Shown in pieces: positions 52,894 through 62,234 of a stretch of 64,000 bases of DNA. The position numbers were made by a program, and so were the translations under genes. Positions within the stretch are counted from its first letter, which is position 1. Every line of letters starts with the position of its first letter. Below the pieces are notes generated by a model. That model saw only the letters and a program-made list of their open reading frames with translations, searched no databases and was not told where the DNA came from. Source of the stretch: Kordia sp. TARA_039_SRF (GTDB lineage: Bacteria; Bacteroidota; Bacteroidia; Flavobacteriales; Flavobacteriaceae); NCBI GenBank assembly GCA_006383075.2, contig SMNH02000003.1, positions 36,425 to 100,424 on the forward strand. The letters are read 5' to 3'.

Positions 52894-53029
52894 TTTGCTT
52901 TTTGATGCGTGTGAATTTTTTAACAGCTTTCGTAAAGACATTTGAAGAATCTATTTTCAGTCAAACAATTCTACATTTCGACTACGACGCTCTATGTGAC
53001 ATGATTCTATATCAAACAATTCTAAAAAA

Positions 53030-55066
53030 CTATTCCTCAACCAACAATCCAGCACGTTTTAGCAATGCTTCTGGTTTTGGTTCGCTTCCGCGGAAACGTT
53101 TGTATAGCGTCATAGGATGTTCTGTGCCACCTTTTGAGAGTACATGCTCCACAAATTTCTTCGCGATTTCTCTACTGAAAATATGATGCTCTTTAAAGTA
53201 TTCAAAAGCATCGGCATCCAATACTTCCGCCCATTTATAACTGTAATATCCAGACGAATAACCACCTTGAAAGATATGAGAAAACGACGTACTCATACAA
53301 GTTTTTGGATTTTCTGGAAATAAACGCGTGTTTTCAAAAGCGGCTGTTTCATGTGCTTTTACGTCAGTAATATTTGTTGGGTCAATGCCATGCCAGTTCA
53401 TATCTAACAAGCCAAAACTCAATTGGCGCAAAGTTGCCATTCCTTCCAAAAATGTTGCGGAAGCCTTGATTTTTTCAATATATTCCATCGGAATGATTTC
53501 GCCTGTTTCATAGTGTTTTGCAAAAATTGCCAACGCTTCTGCTTCGTAACACCAGTTTTCCATCATTTGACTTGGCAATTCCACAAAGTCCCAAAACACC
53601 GATGTTCCGCTCAAACTTGGATAGGTTGTATCTGCCAACATGCCGTGTAGCGCGTGTCCAAATTCGTGAAACAAGGTAGTAACTTCATTAAACGTTAATA
53701 ATGAAGGTTTGGATGCGGTTGGTTTTGTAAAATTACACACAATAGACACATGCGGACGTTCTACACTACCATTTTTATGGTATTGCGATTTGTACGATGT
53801 CATCCAAGCGCCATTTCGTTTGCCTTTTCGTGGATGAAAATCTGCATAAAAAACTGCTACAAAGTTATTCTGACCGTCAAAAACTTCGTAGGTTTTCACG
53901 TCTTCATGATACACATCAATATCAAAAACTTGCTCAAAACGAATATCAAATAGCTTTTCAGCAACTGTAAATGCGCCATCAATGACATTTTCAAGCTTAA
54001 AATACGGCTTGAGCTTTTCATCGTCCAGATTGAACAATTCTTGCTTTAATTTTTCAGAATAATACGAACTGTCCCAACTTTGCAATTGGTCAATTCCATC
54101 TAACTTTTTCGCAAAGTTTGACAATTGTGTGAACTCTCGTGCTGCTGCGGGTTTTGCTTTTTCGAGCAATTCGTTTAAAAAAGCAGTTACTTTTTCAGGA
54201 GTTTCCGCCATGCGTTCTTCTAAAACAAAATGTGCATGCGTTTCATATCCAAGCAAATTTGCACGTTTGTGACGAAGTTTAGCAATTTCCAACACGTTTT
54301 CTTGGTTGTCCAATTCATCACCTTTAAACGCTTTAGAACCAAAAGCAGTCGCCATTTTTTGACGCAATTCGCGGTTTTCAGCATATTTCATAAAAGGGAT
54401 ATAGCTAGGATAATGGAGGGTGAAAATCCAGCCTTCTTTCTCTTGACTTTCTGCAAGTGTTTTTGCCGTTTCTAAAGCGCCACTAGGAATTCCCGCAACG
54501 TCTTTTTCGTCGGTTAAATGCAGTTGAAATTTATTCGTTTCAGCCAAAACATTTTCACCAAAAGTCAAGCTCAATTTCGAAAGCTTTTTATCAATTTCTC
54601 GTAAAATTTCTTTCTTCTCAGCTGGTAAATTAGCGCCATTTCGTGAAAACGACTTAAATTTTTTGTCGAGTAACGTCTGTTGTTCGGTAGTTAAATTGAG
54701 CGAATCTTTCTGCGCATACACCGCTTTTACACGTTCAAATAATCTTTCATTCAGAATGATATCATTAGACAATTCGGTCATTTTTGGTGAAATCTCCTGC
54801 GCCATTTTTTGAATGTTCTCATTCGTTTCTGCCGAATTCAAATTGAAGAAAATACTTGTAATGCGATCCAGTTGTTCGCCAGAAAATTCTAGTGCTTCAA
54901 TTGTATTCTCAAAAGTAGGTGGATTTGTATTGGAAACAATCTGCTCAATTTCTTCTTTTGTGCGTAAAATCTCTGTATTAACAGCACTTATATAATCATT
55001 TTCATCAATCTTTGAAAATGGAGCGGTTGTATGTTTTGTAGGAAATTTTTTGATTAAAACTGTCAT
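53030..55066 (-). CDS. M3 family oligopeptidase (Dcp/oligopeptidase A-like)
   Basis: The 678-residue zinc peptidase has HEFGHALHG preceded by FNEVTTLF, then the Tyr-rich substrate region PSLSGTSVFWDFVELPSQ, and IFQGGYSSGYYSYKWAEVLD near the end, all characteristic of M3A. It cuts short peptides, probably in the cytoplasm (no signal peptide). It is monocistronic, transcribed away from the T9SS cargo genes. Length and motifs are intact. Confidence 0.95.
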   Translation of the reverse strand: MTVLIKKFPTKHTTAPFSKIDENDYISAVNTEILRTKEEIEQIVSNTNPPTFENTIEALEFSGEQLDRITSIFFNLNSAETNENIQKMAQEISPKMTELSNDIILNERLFERVKAVYAQKDSLNLTTEQQTLLDKKFKSFSRNGANLPAEKKEILREIDKKLSKLSLTFGENVLAETNKFQLHLTDEKDVAGIPSGALETAKTLAESQEKEGWIFTLHYPSYIPFMKYAENRELRQKMATAFGSKAFKGDELDNQENVLEIAKLRHKRANLLGYETHAHFVLEERMAETPEKVTAFLNELLEKAKPAAAREFTQLSNFAKKLDGIDQLQSWDSSYYSEKLKQELFNLDDEKLKPYFKLENVIDGAFTVAEKLFDIRFEQVFDIDVYHEDVKTYEVFDGQNNFVAVFYADFHPRKGKRNGAWMTSYKSQYHKNGSVERPHVSIVCNFTKPTASKPSLLTFNEVTTLFHEFGHALHGMLADTTYPSLSGTSVFWDFVELPSQMMENWCYEAEALAIFAKHYETGEIIPMEYIEKIKASATFLEGMATLRQLSFGLLDMNWHGIDPTNITDVKAHETAAFENTRLFPENPKTCMSTSFSHIFQGGYSSGYYSYKWAEVLDADAFEYFKEHHIFSREIAKKFVEHVLSKGGTEHPMTLYKRFRGSEPKPEALLKRAGLLVEE

Positions 55067-55233
55067 TTAGTCGATGTTTTTATTTGATTGGTCGATTTTC
55101 AATCGATAACTTTGTAGGAAAAAACTATTTTTATACAATATAAAGTAGATTTATATATTATCTTGTGATTTGTCACAAAAATGTAAAAACCAAAGATATA
55201 AAAAATACGTACATATTGATAAATATTACCCCA

Positions 55234-57681
55234 ATGAAAAAGAGTTTATACTTACTGAAAATACTACTGCTATTTACATGTATAGCAGTGGCACAGCCAC
55301 CCAATGATGGCTATTATTTGGATGGTGTTGATGATTTTATTGAGCTAAACGATACTGATAATATTAACACAACCATAGTTAGAAATAGAACAATAGAAGG
55401 ATATTTTAAGGTAGATGATGCTACAGGAAGGCAAGTAATTTATGAAGAAGGAGGAAATTCTAGAGGAATTTTAATATATGTTGAAAATGATTATGTAGTT
55501 GTTGGAGCTTTCAATAGAGCTAGTGATTACACACCTCGTTGGGATGGAACATATTTTAGAGAACCTATTAGTGATAATACTTGGTATCATGTTGCCTTAG
55601 TATTTGATAATGCTTCTACTCCTGTGAACAATCCTATTGCAGCATCTGACAATACGAGTTTAAAATGGTATTTAGATGGAACGCTGATGGACTCAAGAGC
55701 AGGATTTGAAGTTCGTGGTCACTCTGGAGATATTAACTTAGGACGTTCTGATTCTAATATGCGCTTTCCTAATTGCAGCACTTGGACTTCTGGAGGAAGT
55801 TCAGAATACTGCTTTAATAATATTACTCAAATAAGCTCTGGAAATTACTTTGCAGGAAATGTTTGGGGATTTAGAATTTGGAACGATGTCCGAACGGCAA
55901 CAGAAATAGACACAAATAAAGATGTACTCATTACTTCGGTTGGAACTGATGATTTGGTGGCTGCCTTGGATGGCGATACAATTTCTTATTTAGATGACAG
56001 TGATGCCGTTACCACAGATACTGCAAGCAATAAAACAGTTATTACGTGGTCAACTTCTGCATCTACTACGAGTTGGACAACAGGATCCAATTGGGTTGGC
56101 GGTGTTGCACCAGATGCAACAAAATTGGAATCGGTTGTTATTCCTTCATCAGCGAGTAACTATCCTGTGTTAACAGCACATACTGTGGTTGGAGAATTAA
56201 CGGTAAGTTCATCGGCTAATATTACGGTAAATGCAGGTGCTACGCTAGATGTATATTACGACATCACCAATAACGGAACAATTACGGTTGAAAATGACGG
56301 TGCATTGCTTACACGCAAAAGCATTCCTGTAAAAGGAACTGGAAATTATGTAATAAAACGTGATTCTCCAAATTACACCAACCGCTATTTTTATTCTTTT
56401 TGGTCTACACCGATTGATGAAACTAATTCTGTAATTGCAACTATTTTCCCAAATGTTGGTGGTTATAATTATTATTGGGATGCTTCGGCGACAAATGCCT
56501 TTTGGAATAACAATCAAGCAAATATGGAAGTTGGACGTGGCTATGCGTTTAGAGCAAACCACTTTAATGTAGAAACAGCAACGTATGATGGAACTGTAAA
56601 CAATGGCGACATTACAGAACCTGTTTTTTATACCAACGATCCAAATACGGGAGAATCGGGCTACAATATCATTGGAAATCCATATCCGTCTGCTATCGAT
56701 TGGCAGCGCTTTCACGCAGATAACTCTGATGAAATAGAAGGAACTGTATATTATTGGCGACAAACCGATGCACCTGTAGGTGACAATTTAGCGTCTGATT
56801 ATATCGAATATAACAACACAGGTTCCAATCCATTAGGTGCAGCAGATGGAAATATTGGTGTTGCGCAAGGTTTTGCAGTTCAAGCGAAAAGTACGGGAAG
56901 TAGTTCGGTAACCTTTAAAAACTCACACAGATTGGTTGCAAATAATACACAGTTTTTTAGAGCAAACAATACAGATGTTGCCTTTACTACGGAATCTAAC
57001 ACAACAAATAATAGCACTACTGATGGACGTTTATCATTGCGTATGGCAGGCAACGGATTGTATGTAACACAATTGCTAGGATTTATTCCACAAGGAACTG
57101 TAAATTTTGATGATAAATATGATGGAACCTTCATCAACGAAGGTGCGGGAATAGAGTTTTATTCGTATACAGGAACAGATAAACTGTCGATTCAAGCATT
57201 GCCAGCATTGAACAATGTTGATGTGGAAGTGCCTTTAGGATATCAAGTGCTTTCCAGTGGAACATATACAGTATCTATTGATGCTGAATATCTTTCGCAA
57301 GATTTTGATATTATTCTCGAAGATAGATATCAAGGTACATTTACCGATTTACGTCAAACGGCATACACATTTACAACTAGTCCCACAGAGGAAAATGACC
57401 GCTTCTTTTTAAATATTCAATATAGAAACACCTTAAGTATTGACGAAGTAGAAATAGCAGCTGATGAAGTACAAGTATTGTTAAGTGGCGATGACTTACA
57501 AACCATTACCAAGCGAACTGATATTGAAACAATTGCATTATACGATATTTCTGGAAAACAATTATTACTGCGCGAATATGCTAGCAATATTTTGATGCCG
57601 CAATTGGCAAAAGGAGTATATATTGTACAATATACAACCGAAAATGGAGCTGTGTTGACTAGAAAAATTTTGAAGTCGTAA
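55234..57681 (+). CDS. T9SS-secreted LamG-domain surface protein
   Basis: The ATG at 55234 begins a normal signal peptide (MKKSLYLLKILLLFTCIAVA); the frame opens further upstream but without signal features. The mature protein has about 795 residues. The N-terminal LamG/concanavalin-like domain (DGVDDFIELNDTDNIN, WYHVALVFDNAST, WYLDGTLMDSR) is followed by beta-rich segments typical of Flavobacteriaceae surface proteins (NPYPSAIDWQRFHADNSDEI). A C-terminal module ending GVYIVQYTTENGAVLTRKI resembles a type A sorting domain. It is exported by T9SS; the ligand is unknown. Its last ~230 residues have a free-standing homologue next door. Confidence 0.88.
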   Translation: MKKSLYLLKILLLFTCIAVAQPPNDGYYLDGVDDFIELNDTDNINTTIVRNRTIEGYFKVDDATGRQVIYEEGGNSRGILIYVENDYVVVGAFNRASDYTPRWDGTYFREPISDNTWYHVALVFDNASTPVNNPIAASDNTSLKWYLDGTLMDSRAGFEVRGHSGDINLGRSDSNMRFPNCSTWTSGGSSEYCFNNITQISSGNYFAGNVWGFRIWNDVRTATEIDTNKDVLITSVGTDDLVAALDGDTISYLDDSDAVTTDTASNKTVITWSTSASTTSWTTGSNWVGGVAPDATKLESVVIPSSASNYPVLTAHTVVGELTVSSSANITVNAGATLDVYYDITNNGTITVENDGALLTRKSIPVKGTGNYVIKRDSPNYTNRYFYSFWSTPIDETNSVIATIFPNVGGYNYYWDASATNAFWNNNQANMEVGRGYAFRANHFNVETATYDGTVNNGDITEPVFYTNDPNTGESGYNIIGNPYPSAIDWQRFHADNSDEIEGTVYYWRQTDAPVGDNLASDYIEYNNTGSNPLGAADGNIGVAQGFAVQAKSTGSSSVTFKNSHRLVANNTQFFRANNTDVAFTTESNTTNNSTTDGRLSLRMAGNGLYVTQLLGFIPQGTVNFDDKYDGTFINEGAGIEFYSYTGTDKLSIQALPALNNVDVEVPLGYQVLSSGTYTVSIDAEYLSQDFDIILEDRYQGTFTDLRQTAYTFTTSPTEENDRFFLNIQYRNTLSIDEVEIAADEVQVLLSGDDLQTITKRTDIETIALYDISGKQLLLREYASNILMPQLAKGVYIVQYTTENGAVLTRKILKS

Positions 57682-57759
57682 CAAGTTGAAAATTCAATTG
57701 TAGATTTATTTACGTATTATTGTTGTAGAGATTTAAAGTACCCCAAATCGCTCTCTATC

Positions 57760-58545
57760 ATGAAAACAAAACTGTTCACTTTTGGACTTTTTTTTGTCGT
57801 ATGTATGTCATTGCACGGTCAAATAAATGTCGATACTGCAAATAAATACACAGACAATATCACCAAAAACATAGAAAATAGTCCGACAGATGGACGAATT
57901 TCGTTACGATTGGCAGGAAACGGCTCTTTTGTGACCATTTTAATAGGTTTTATTCCTGAAGGAACCGTTAATTTTGATGATGGTTACGATGGTCCATTTA
58001 TCAACGACGGACAAACCATTGAGTTTTATTCTTTTTTGGGTGCGATGCGATTGTCCATTCAAGCCTTGCCAGAATTGACCAATGCGGATATGCAAGTGCC
58101 ACTAGGCTACGAACTAACGTCCAATGGCTCGTATACAATTTCTATTGATGCCGAATTTCTAGATTCGAATTTTGATATCATTCTTGAAGATACCTACCAA
58201 AGTATTTCTACCGATTTACGCCAAACAGGATACACGTTTTCAGGAATTACAGGAGAAACGCACGACCGTTTTTTTCTAAACTTAGTCTATCGCAACACGC
58301 TAAACGTTGATGAATTTACGGAAGCTTCTCAAACGATTCACGCATATTTTTCTGGAAATTATTTAAAACTACATACCAAACGCACCGACATTTCCAAGGT
58401 GACTGTGTTTACAACCGCAGGAAAACAACTATCTACGAGTGATTTTACACAAAAAATCATGCTGCCAAAGCTATCTCACGGAATTTACATTGCACGTTTT
58501 ACCACAACTTCAGGCGCGCACATCATCAAAAAAATAAAAAAATAG
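57760..58545 (+). CDS. Free-standing copy of the C-terminal module of the preceding protein
   Basis: The 261-residue protein has a signal peptide (ending SLHGQ) and then matches the end of the preceding gene: SPTDGRISLRLAGNGSFVT versus TDGRLSLRMAGNGLYVT, IPEGTVNFDDGYDG versus IPQGTVNFDDKYDG, and FDIILEDTYQ versus FDIILEDRYQ. It ends with GIYIARFTTTSGAHIIKKI, a T9SS-sorting-like tail. It has no LamG region. It is a tandem partial duplication, probably exported on its own. Confidence 0.85.
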   Translation: MKTKLFTFGLFFVVCMSLHGQINVDTANKYTDNITKNIENSPTDGRISLRLAGNGSFVTILIGFIPEGTVNFDDGYDGPFINDGQTIEFYSFLGAMRLSIQALPELTNADMQVPLGYELTSNGSYTISIDAEFLDSNFDIILEDTYQSISTDLRQTGYTFSGITGETHDRFFLNLVYRNTLNVDEFTEASQTIHAYFSGNYLKLHTKRTDISKVTVFTTAGKQLSTSDFTQKIMLPKLSHGIYIARFTTTSGAHIIKKIKK

Positions 58546-58776
58546 GCTGTTTAACTGCACTTTGCCGACAAAAAGTGTAGTTCATCGATTTTCAAAAGAA
58601 ATTTTTTCGCCATTCTTCTAACTGTTAGATAATTAAGAATTTTGTCCTGTTGATTTAGTAGTAAGATATTTTTTTTCATGGTTTAATAATAATATATGTA
58701 ACCTACTTGACACATTTAGTACAATGTTGATAGCCCTAATTAACTGTATTATAATTAAATGGATTGGTTGATGAAA

Positions 58777-58805
58777 GCCCTTTAAGTTCTTTAAAGGGTT
58801 TTTTT
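58777..58805 (+). terminator. Intrinsic terminator in the noncoding stretch
   Basis: CCCTTTAA and TTTAAAGGG form a stem with a short loop followed by T. It lies about 230 nt after the preceding gene stop, which may mean a long 3' UTR or a small RNA. Confidence 0.75.
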
Positions 58806-58827
58806 ATTACACGAAATTGAAGTAAAA

Positions 58828-58990
58828 ATGAGCATAAAACAGCAAGAAATGTCTTTTATCGAAAAGTTGTTGCACTTTAACGAGAAAACAAATTTTCATC
58901 GTCCAAAAAAGCCAGAAACATTCGCAATACAATACATTTGAAACATCATTACAAACTGGTTTATCCGATTTATTCTGGGGTAAAAAATGA
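58828..58990 (+). pseudogene. Small gene broken by an apparent frameshift
   Basis: An ATG at 58828 opens a frame that encodes KLLHFNEKTNFHRPKKPETF and stops at TGA 58939-58941. In the +1 frame the sequence continues TFETSLQTGLSDLFWGKK to TGA at 58988. The two parts read like one small protein of about 50 residues split by one indel near 58930. I recognise no family. Confidence 0.45.
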
Positions 58991-59040
58991 TTAATAATAT
59001 GGTAGGTTAGTTTTATTTTTAGATAGTTTGTAAAGATCAC

Positions 59041-59064
59041 AAAAGCCGCTTTAAAGCGGCTTTT
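59041..59064. terminator. Bidirectional hairpin
   Basis: AAAAGCCGC-TTTAAA-GCGGCTTTT is a perfect 9-bp stem with runs of A and T at its ends, so it can terminate on either strand. Confidence 0.75.
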
Positions 59065-59133
59065 GATGTTTTTATAAGTTATTTAACGTGAGTTTAATAA
59101 CTGTCTTATTATATAACTGATTACTAATAGATT

Positions 59134-59289
59134 ATACCAATGTCAAATCGAGCATTATTGAAATTAAAATATATTTTAATTGAAAATACCTAGCGAAGCT
59201 ATCGAGATTCTTTTGAAATTATCAATTCTTAGCTGTTCTCAGAGCTACGCTCGGCATCTACGATAATGCTCGAACTGACAATTTGGTAT
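59134..59289. repeat. Long inverted repeat, MITE-like, with family B text
   Basis: The left arm (ATACCAATGTCAAATCGAG, then CATTAT) is complementary to the right arm (ATAATGCTCGAACTGAC, then AATTTGGTAT) apart from a few bases. A core of about 105 nt separates them and includes CTATCGAGATTC and AGCTGTTCTCAGAGC. No coding capacity. Confidence 0.65.
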
Positions 59290-59337
59290 TTATTATGAAT
59301 TATGAATTACATAGTGATTTCTTAAGTCGAACTCACG

Positions 59338-59823
59338 TTATTTAGCAACCTTCTTGGCACCTTCAATAACTTTTTGCTTCAAACCTTCTTTGTACACTAA
59401 AATTTTATCCAACACACATTTGTCTGAACTTCCAATAATTTGAGCTGCTAAAATTCCAGCATTCTTAGCACCATCCAATGCTACAGTTGCTACAGGAACG
59501 CCGCCAGGCATTTGCAAAATAGACAAAACAGAATCCCAACCATCAATTGAATTTCGAGATTTTACAGGCACACCAATCACAGGTAGCGGAGACAATGAAG
59601 CCACCATGCCAGGCAAATGCGCGGCGCCACCAGCACCCGCAATAATGACGTTAATACCGCGTGTATGCGTATTTTTTCCATATTCAAATAACTTTTCAGG
59701 AGTTCGATGTGCGGATACAATATCGACTTCAATTTCAATATCAAAACCTTCCAAAATATCGATTGCTTCCTGCATTACAGGAAGGTCACTTGTACTTCCC
59801 ATAATAATTCCCACTTTTGCCAT
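59338..59823 (-). CDS. purE: 5-(carboxyamino)imidazole ribonucleotide mutase
   Basis: The 161-residue protein starts VGIIMGSTSDLPVMQEA, with VSAHRTPEKLFEY and IAGAGGAAHLPGMVASL, all PurE signatures (class I). It converts N5-CAIR to CAIR in purine synthesis. It lies 1 nt after the purK stop on the same transcript. The product is cytoplasmic. Confidence 0.97.
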   Translation of the reverse strand: MAKVGIIMGSTSDLPVMQEAIDILEGFDIEIEVDIVSAHRTPEKLFEYGKNTHTRGINVIIAGAGGAAHLPGMVASLSPLPVIGVPVKSRNSIDGWDSVLSILQMPGGVPVATVALDGAKNAGILAAQIIGSSDKCVLDKILVYKEGLKQKVIEGAKKVAK

Positions 59824-59824
59824 A

Positions 59825-60979
59825 TTATTTGCTAATTACGTTGATTGTTTGTTTTACGGTTGCTGCTATTTTTCGGGCTTCAGCCACATCTTCGTTCACA
59901 ATAGTTACATGTCCCATTTTGCGAAACGGACGTGTTTGTTTTTTTCCATAAATATGTGGTGTCACACCTTCCATTTGCATAATTTGCTCAATATTTTCAT
60001 ACACCACATCGCCAGTATGACCTTCTGCGCCTACCAAATTCACCATGATTCCCGCGACTTTACTTTCGGTTTTTCCTAATGGAAGATTTAAAATGGCGCG
60101 TACGTGTTGTTCAAATTGGTCTGTATAACTCGCTTCAATGCTGTAATGTCCGCTATTGTGCGGTCTCGGTGCGACTTCGTTGACTAAAATTTCGTCGTTT
60201 TGGGTTTGAAATAGTTCCACGGCTAAAATTCCTGTATGTTGAAACGCTTCGGAAACTTGCAACGCGACTTTTCTTGCTTTTTCTTCAATTTCTTGAGGAA
60301 TTCGTGCAGGACAAATCACATATTCTACCTGATTGGCTTCTGGGTGAAACTCCATTTCGACCACAGGATAGGTTTTCATTTCTCCAGAAATAGTACGAGC
60401 CACAATCACTGCGAGTTCATTTTTAAAATCAATCATTTCTTCCGCCATACACTCTACATTGGGCAAACTTTCCAAATCTTCAACCGAACGTATCACTTTT
60501 ACGCCGTTTCCGTCATAACCAAACTGTGTGCTTTTCCACACAAACGGTATCGAAATCACGTCGTTTTCTACGCTGTGTATCAATTCTTCCAATGACATGT
60601 AAATTGAAAATGGTGCTGTCGGAATCTTATTTTTTTGATAAAAAAGCTTCTGTATCCCTTTATTTTGAATCGTTTGCAAGGTTTTTGGCGATGGATACAC
60701 TTTCACACCTTCATCTTCCAATTTTTGCAAAGCATCAACGTTTACATGTTCAATTTCGAAGGTTAACACATCTACATTCTTTCCAAAATTATACACCGTA
60801 TCAAAATCCATCAAATCACCTTGATGAAATTCATTACAAGCAATTTTACACGGAGCTTCGGCACTTGGATCTAAGACCGAAGTATATACATCAAACTTTC
60901 GCGTGGAGTACAACATCATTTTTCCTAATTGTCCGCCACCTAGAATTCCTAATTTAAAATTAGAGGAGAAATAATTCAT
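59825..60979 (-). CDS. purK: 5-(carboxyamino)imidazole ribonucleotide synthase
   Basis: The 384-residue ATP-grasp enzyme makes N5-CAIR from AIR, bicarbonate and ATP. It starts KLGILGGGQLGKMMLYS and shows NEVAPRPHNSGHYSIEA, both PurK signatures, as well as AEEMIDFKNELAVIVAR in the ATP-grasp core. purE follows directly (ATG 1 nt after its stop). It has a -7 element (60998-61005). It is divergent from the HPRT-adk gene. Confidence 0.97.
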   Translation of the reverse strand: MNYFSSNFKLGILGGGQLGKMMLYSTRKFDVYTSVLDPSAEAPCKIACNEFHQGDLMDFDTVYNFGKNVDVLTFEIEHVNVDALQKLEDEGVKVYPSPKTLQTIQNKGIQKLFYQKNKIPTAPFSIYMSLEELIHSVENDVISIPFVWKSTQFGYDGNGVKVIRSVEDLESLPNVECMAEEMIDFKNELAVIVARTISGEMKTYPVVEMEFHPEANQVEYVICPARIPQEIEEKARKVALQVSEAFQHTGILAVELFQTQNDEILVNEVAPRPHNSGHYSIEASYTDQFEQHVRAILNLPLGKTESKVAGIMVNLVGAEGHTGDVVYENIEQIMQMEGVTPHIYGKKQTRPFRKMGHVTIVNEDVAEARKIAATVKQTINVISK

Positions 60980-60997
60980 CAGTTTTTACATTTTTGA

Positions 60998-61005
60998 CAA
61001 AAGTA
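60998..61005 (-). promoter_or_regulatory. -7 promoter element for purK-purE
   Basis: On the minus strand the sequence is TACTTTTG, matching TAnnTTTG. The ATG is about 20 nt downstream. The -33 element is weak. Confidence 0.6.
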
Positions 61006-61059
61006 CAAATCTAAACTCGTAAAAGTAAATTCGTTAAATGGTATTCATAAATCAATTTG

Positions 61060-61067
61060 TATCTTTG
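61060..61067 (+). promoter_or_regulatory. -7 promoter element for the HPRT-adk gene
   Basis: TATCTTTG matches TAnnTTTG. No TTG is seen at the optimal -33 position. The GTG start at 61128 is 60 nt downstream. Confidence 0.6.
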
Positions 61068-61127
61068 CACCTTTAAAAGCATTTTGAGCTGCAATTTGGC
61101 AGAAAATCATAGAAAAACATCCAAAGC

Positions 61128-62234
61128 GTGATAAAATTACACGATAAATATTTCAAGAAATTCATCTCTCAGGAACAAATTCAAGAAGCTGTTGCAAAAA
61201 TGGCAACTGAAATCGCGGAAGATGTCAAAGAAGAGCAACCTATTTTCGTTGGTATTTTGAACGGTGTTTTTATGTTTTTTGCAGATTTTATGAAAGCATA
61301 TGCGTATCCGTGCGAAATGACTTTTGTGAAATTATCATCCTATCACGGCACGTCTTCTTCGGGCGAAATAAAAGAGCTGATTGGACTTTCGCAAGATATT
61401 GAAGGAAGAACGGTGATTGTGTTGGAAGATATTATCGACACGGGAAATACGCTCGACGAATTGCATGCTATTTTCAAGGCAAAAAAAGTAAAAGATTTCA
61501 AAATTGGAACCTTATTTTTTAAGCCAGAAGCTTATCAAAAACAACACAAAATAGATTATATCGGAATGGAAATTCCCAACGAATTCATTGTCGGTTATGG
61601 ACTCGATTATGACGAATTGGGAAGAAATCTACCCGAAGTTTACCAATTACACACAAACAACATGATTAACTTAATTTTATTCGGAAAGCCAGGCGCTGGA
61701 AAAGGAACGCAAGCAAATTTCTTAAAAGAAAAATACAACTTAGTACATATTTCTACGGGAGATTTATTTAGATACAACATTGGAAATGGTACAGAACTAG
61801 GAAAACTAGCGCAGTCGTATATGGATAAAGGCGATTTGGTTCCTGATGAAGTAACGATTAACATGTTACAAGCAGAAGTGGAGCGAAATCCTGAAGCGAA
61901 TGGTTTTATCTTTGATGGTTTCCCAAGAACCACGGCGCAAGCAGAAGCACTTGATAGTTTCCTAGCGACAAAAGACATGGGAATTTCTGCAACGATTGCT
62001 TTGGAAGCTGATGACGAAATTTTAATTCAACGTTTGTTAGAGCGCGGAAAAGTAAGTGGAAGAGCAGACGACCAAGACGAAACAAAAATTAGAAATCGCT
62101 TTGACGAATACAATCAAAAAACGGCTCCGTTAATTGATTTTTACAAGAAGCAAAACAAATTTCACAGTGTCAATGGAATTGGAACGATTGAAGAAATCAC
62201 TGTGCGTTTAAGTTCAGTTATTGATGAATTATAA
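61128..62234 (+). CDS. adk: Hypoxanthine phosphoribosyltransferase-adenylate kinase fusion
   Basis: The 368-residue protein joins two enzymes. Residues 1 to about 176 are HPRT: FVGILNGVFMFFADFMKAY and the PRPP loop VIVLEDIIDTGNTLDE. Residues 179-368 are adenylate kinase: LILFGKPGAGKGTQ (P-loop), HISTGDLFR, GFIFDGFPRT and RADDQDETKIRNRF. The start is GTG at 61128, followed by IKLHDKYF. Met179 (61662) would be the start of an unfused Adk, and no stop lies between the halves. Both parts have intact motifs. The fusion puts purine salvage and AMP/ATP balance on one chain. DUF3050 overlaps its end. Confidence 0.92.
   Translation: MIKLHDKYFKKFISQEQIQEAVAKMATEIAEDVKEEQPIFVGILNGVFMFFADFMKAYAYPCEMTFVKLSSYHGTSSSGEIKELIGLSQDIEGRTVIVLEDIIDTGNTLDELHAIFKAKKVKDFKIGTLFFKPEAYQKQHKIDYIGMEIPNEFIVGYGLDYDELGRNLPEVYQLHTNNMINLILFGKPGAGKGTQANFLKEKYNLVHISTGDLFRYNIGNGTELGKLAQSYMDKGDLVPDEVTINMLQAEVERNPEANGFIFDGFPRTTAQAEALDSFLATKDMGISATIALEADDEILIQRLLERGKVSGRADDQDETKIRNRFDEYNQKTAPLIDFYKKQNKFHSVNGIGTIEEITVRLSSVIDEL

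Larger units (their letters stand above)
58546..59337. other. Long noncoding stretch with terminators, a broken small gene and a repeat element
   Basis: Between the T9SS module gene and purE there is no intact gene. I see a plus-strand terminator (58777-58805), a broken small reading frame (58828-58990), a bidirectional terminator (59041-59064) and a large inverted repeat (59134-59289). The rest is AT-rich and featureless. Confidence 0.6.

Noticed and set aside
55067-55160. Small inverted repeat GATTGAAAATC near the M3 peptidase start
   Set aside because: It is short and AT-rich, with no partner site or regulator nearby.
56245-56763. Minus-strand frame of 172 codons inside the LamG gene
   Set aside because: It is a shadow of the plus-strand gene with repetitive Ile/Arg/Ser composition and no recognisable domain.
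58807-59040. Minus-strand frame of 77 codons in the noncoding stretch
   Set aside because: It is AT-rich and Phe/Tyr/Leu-heavy, and it is antisense to the better-supported split gene at 58828-58990.
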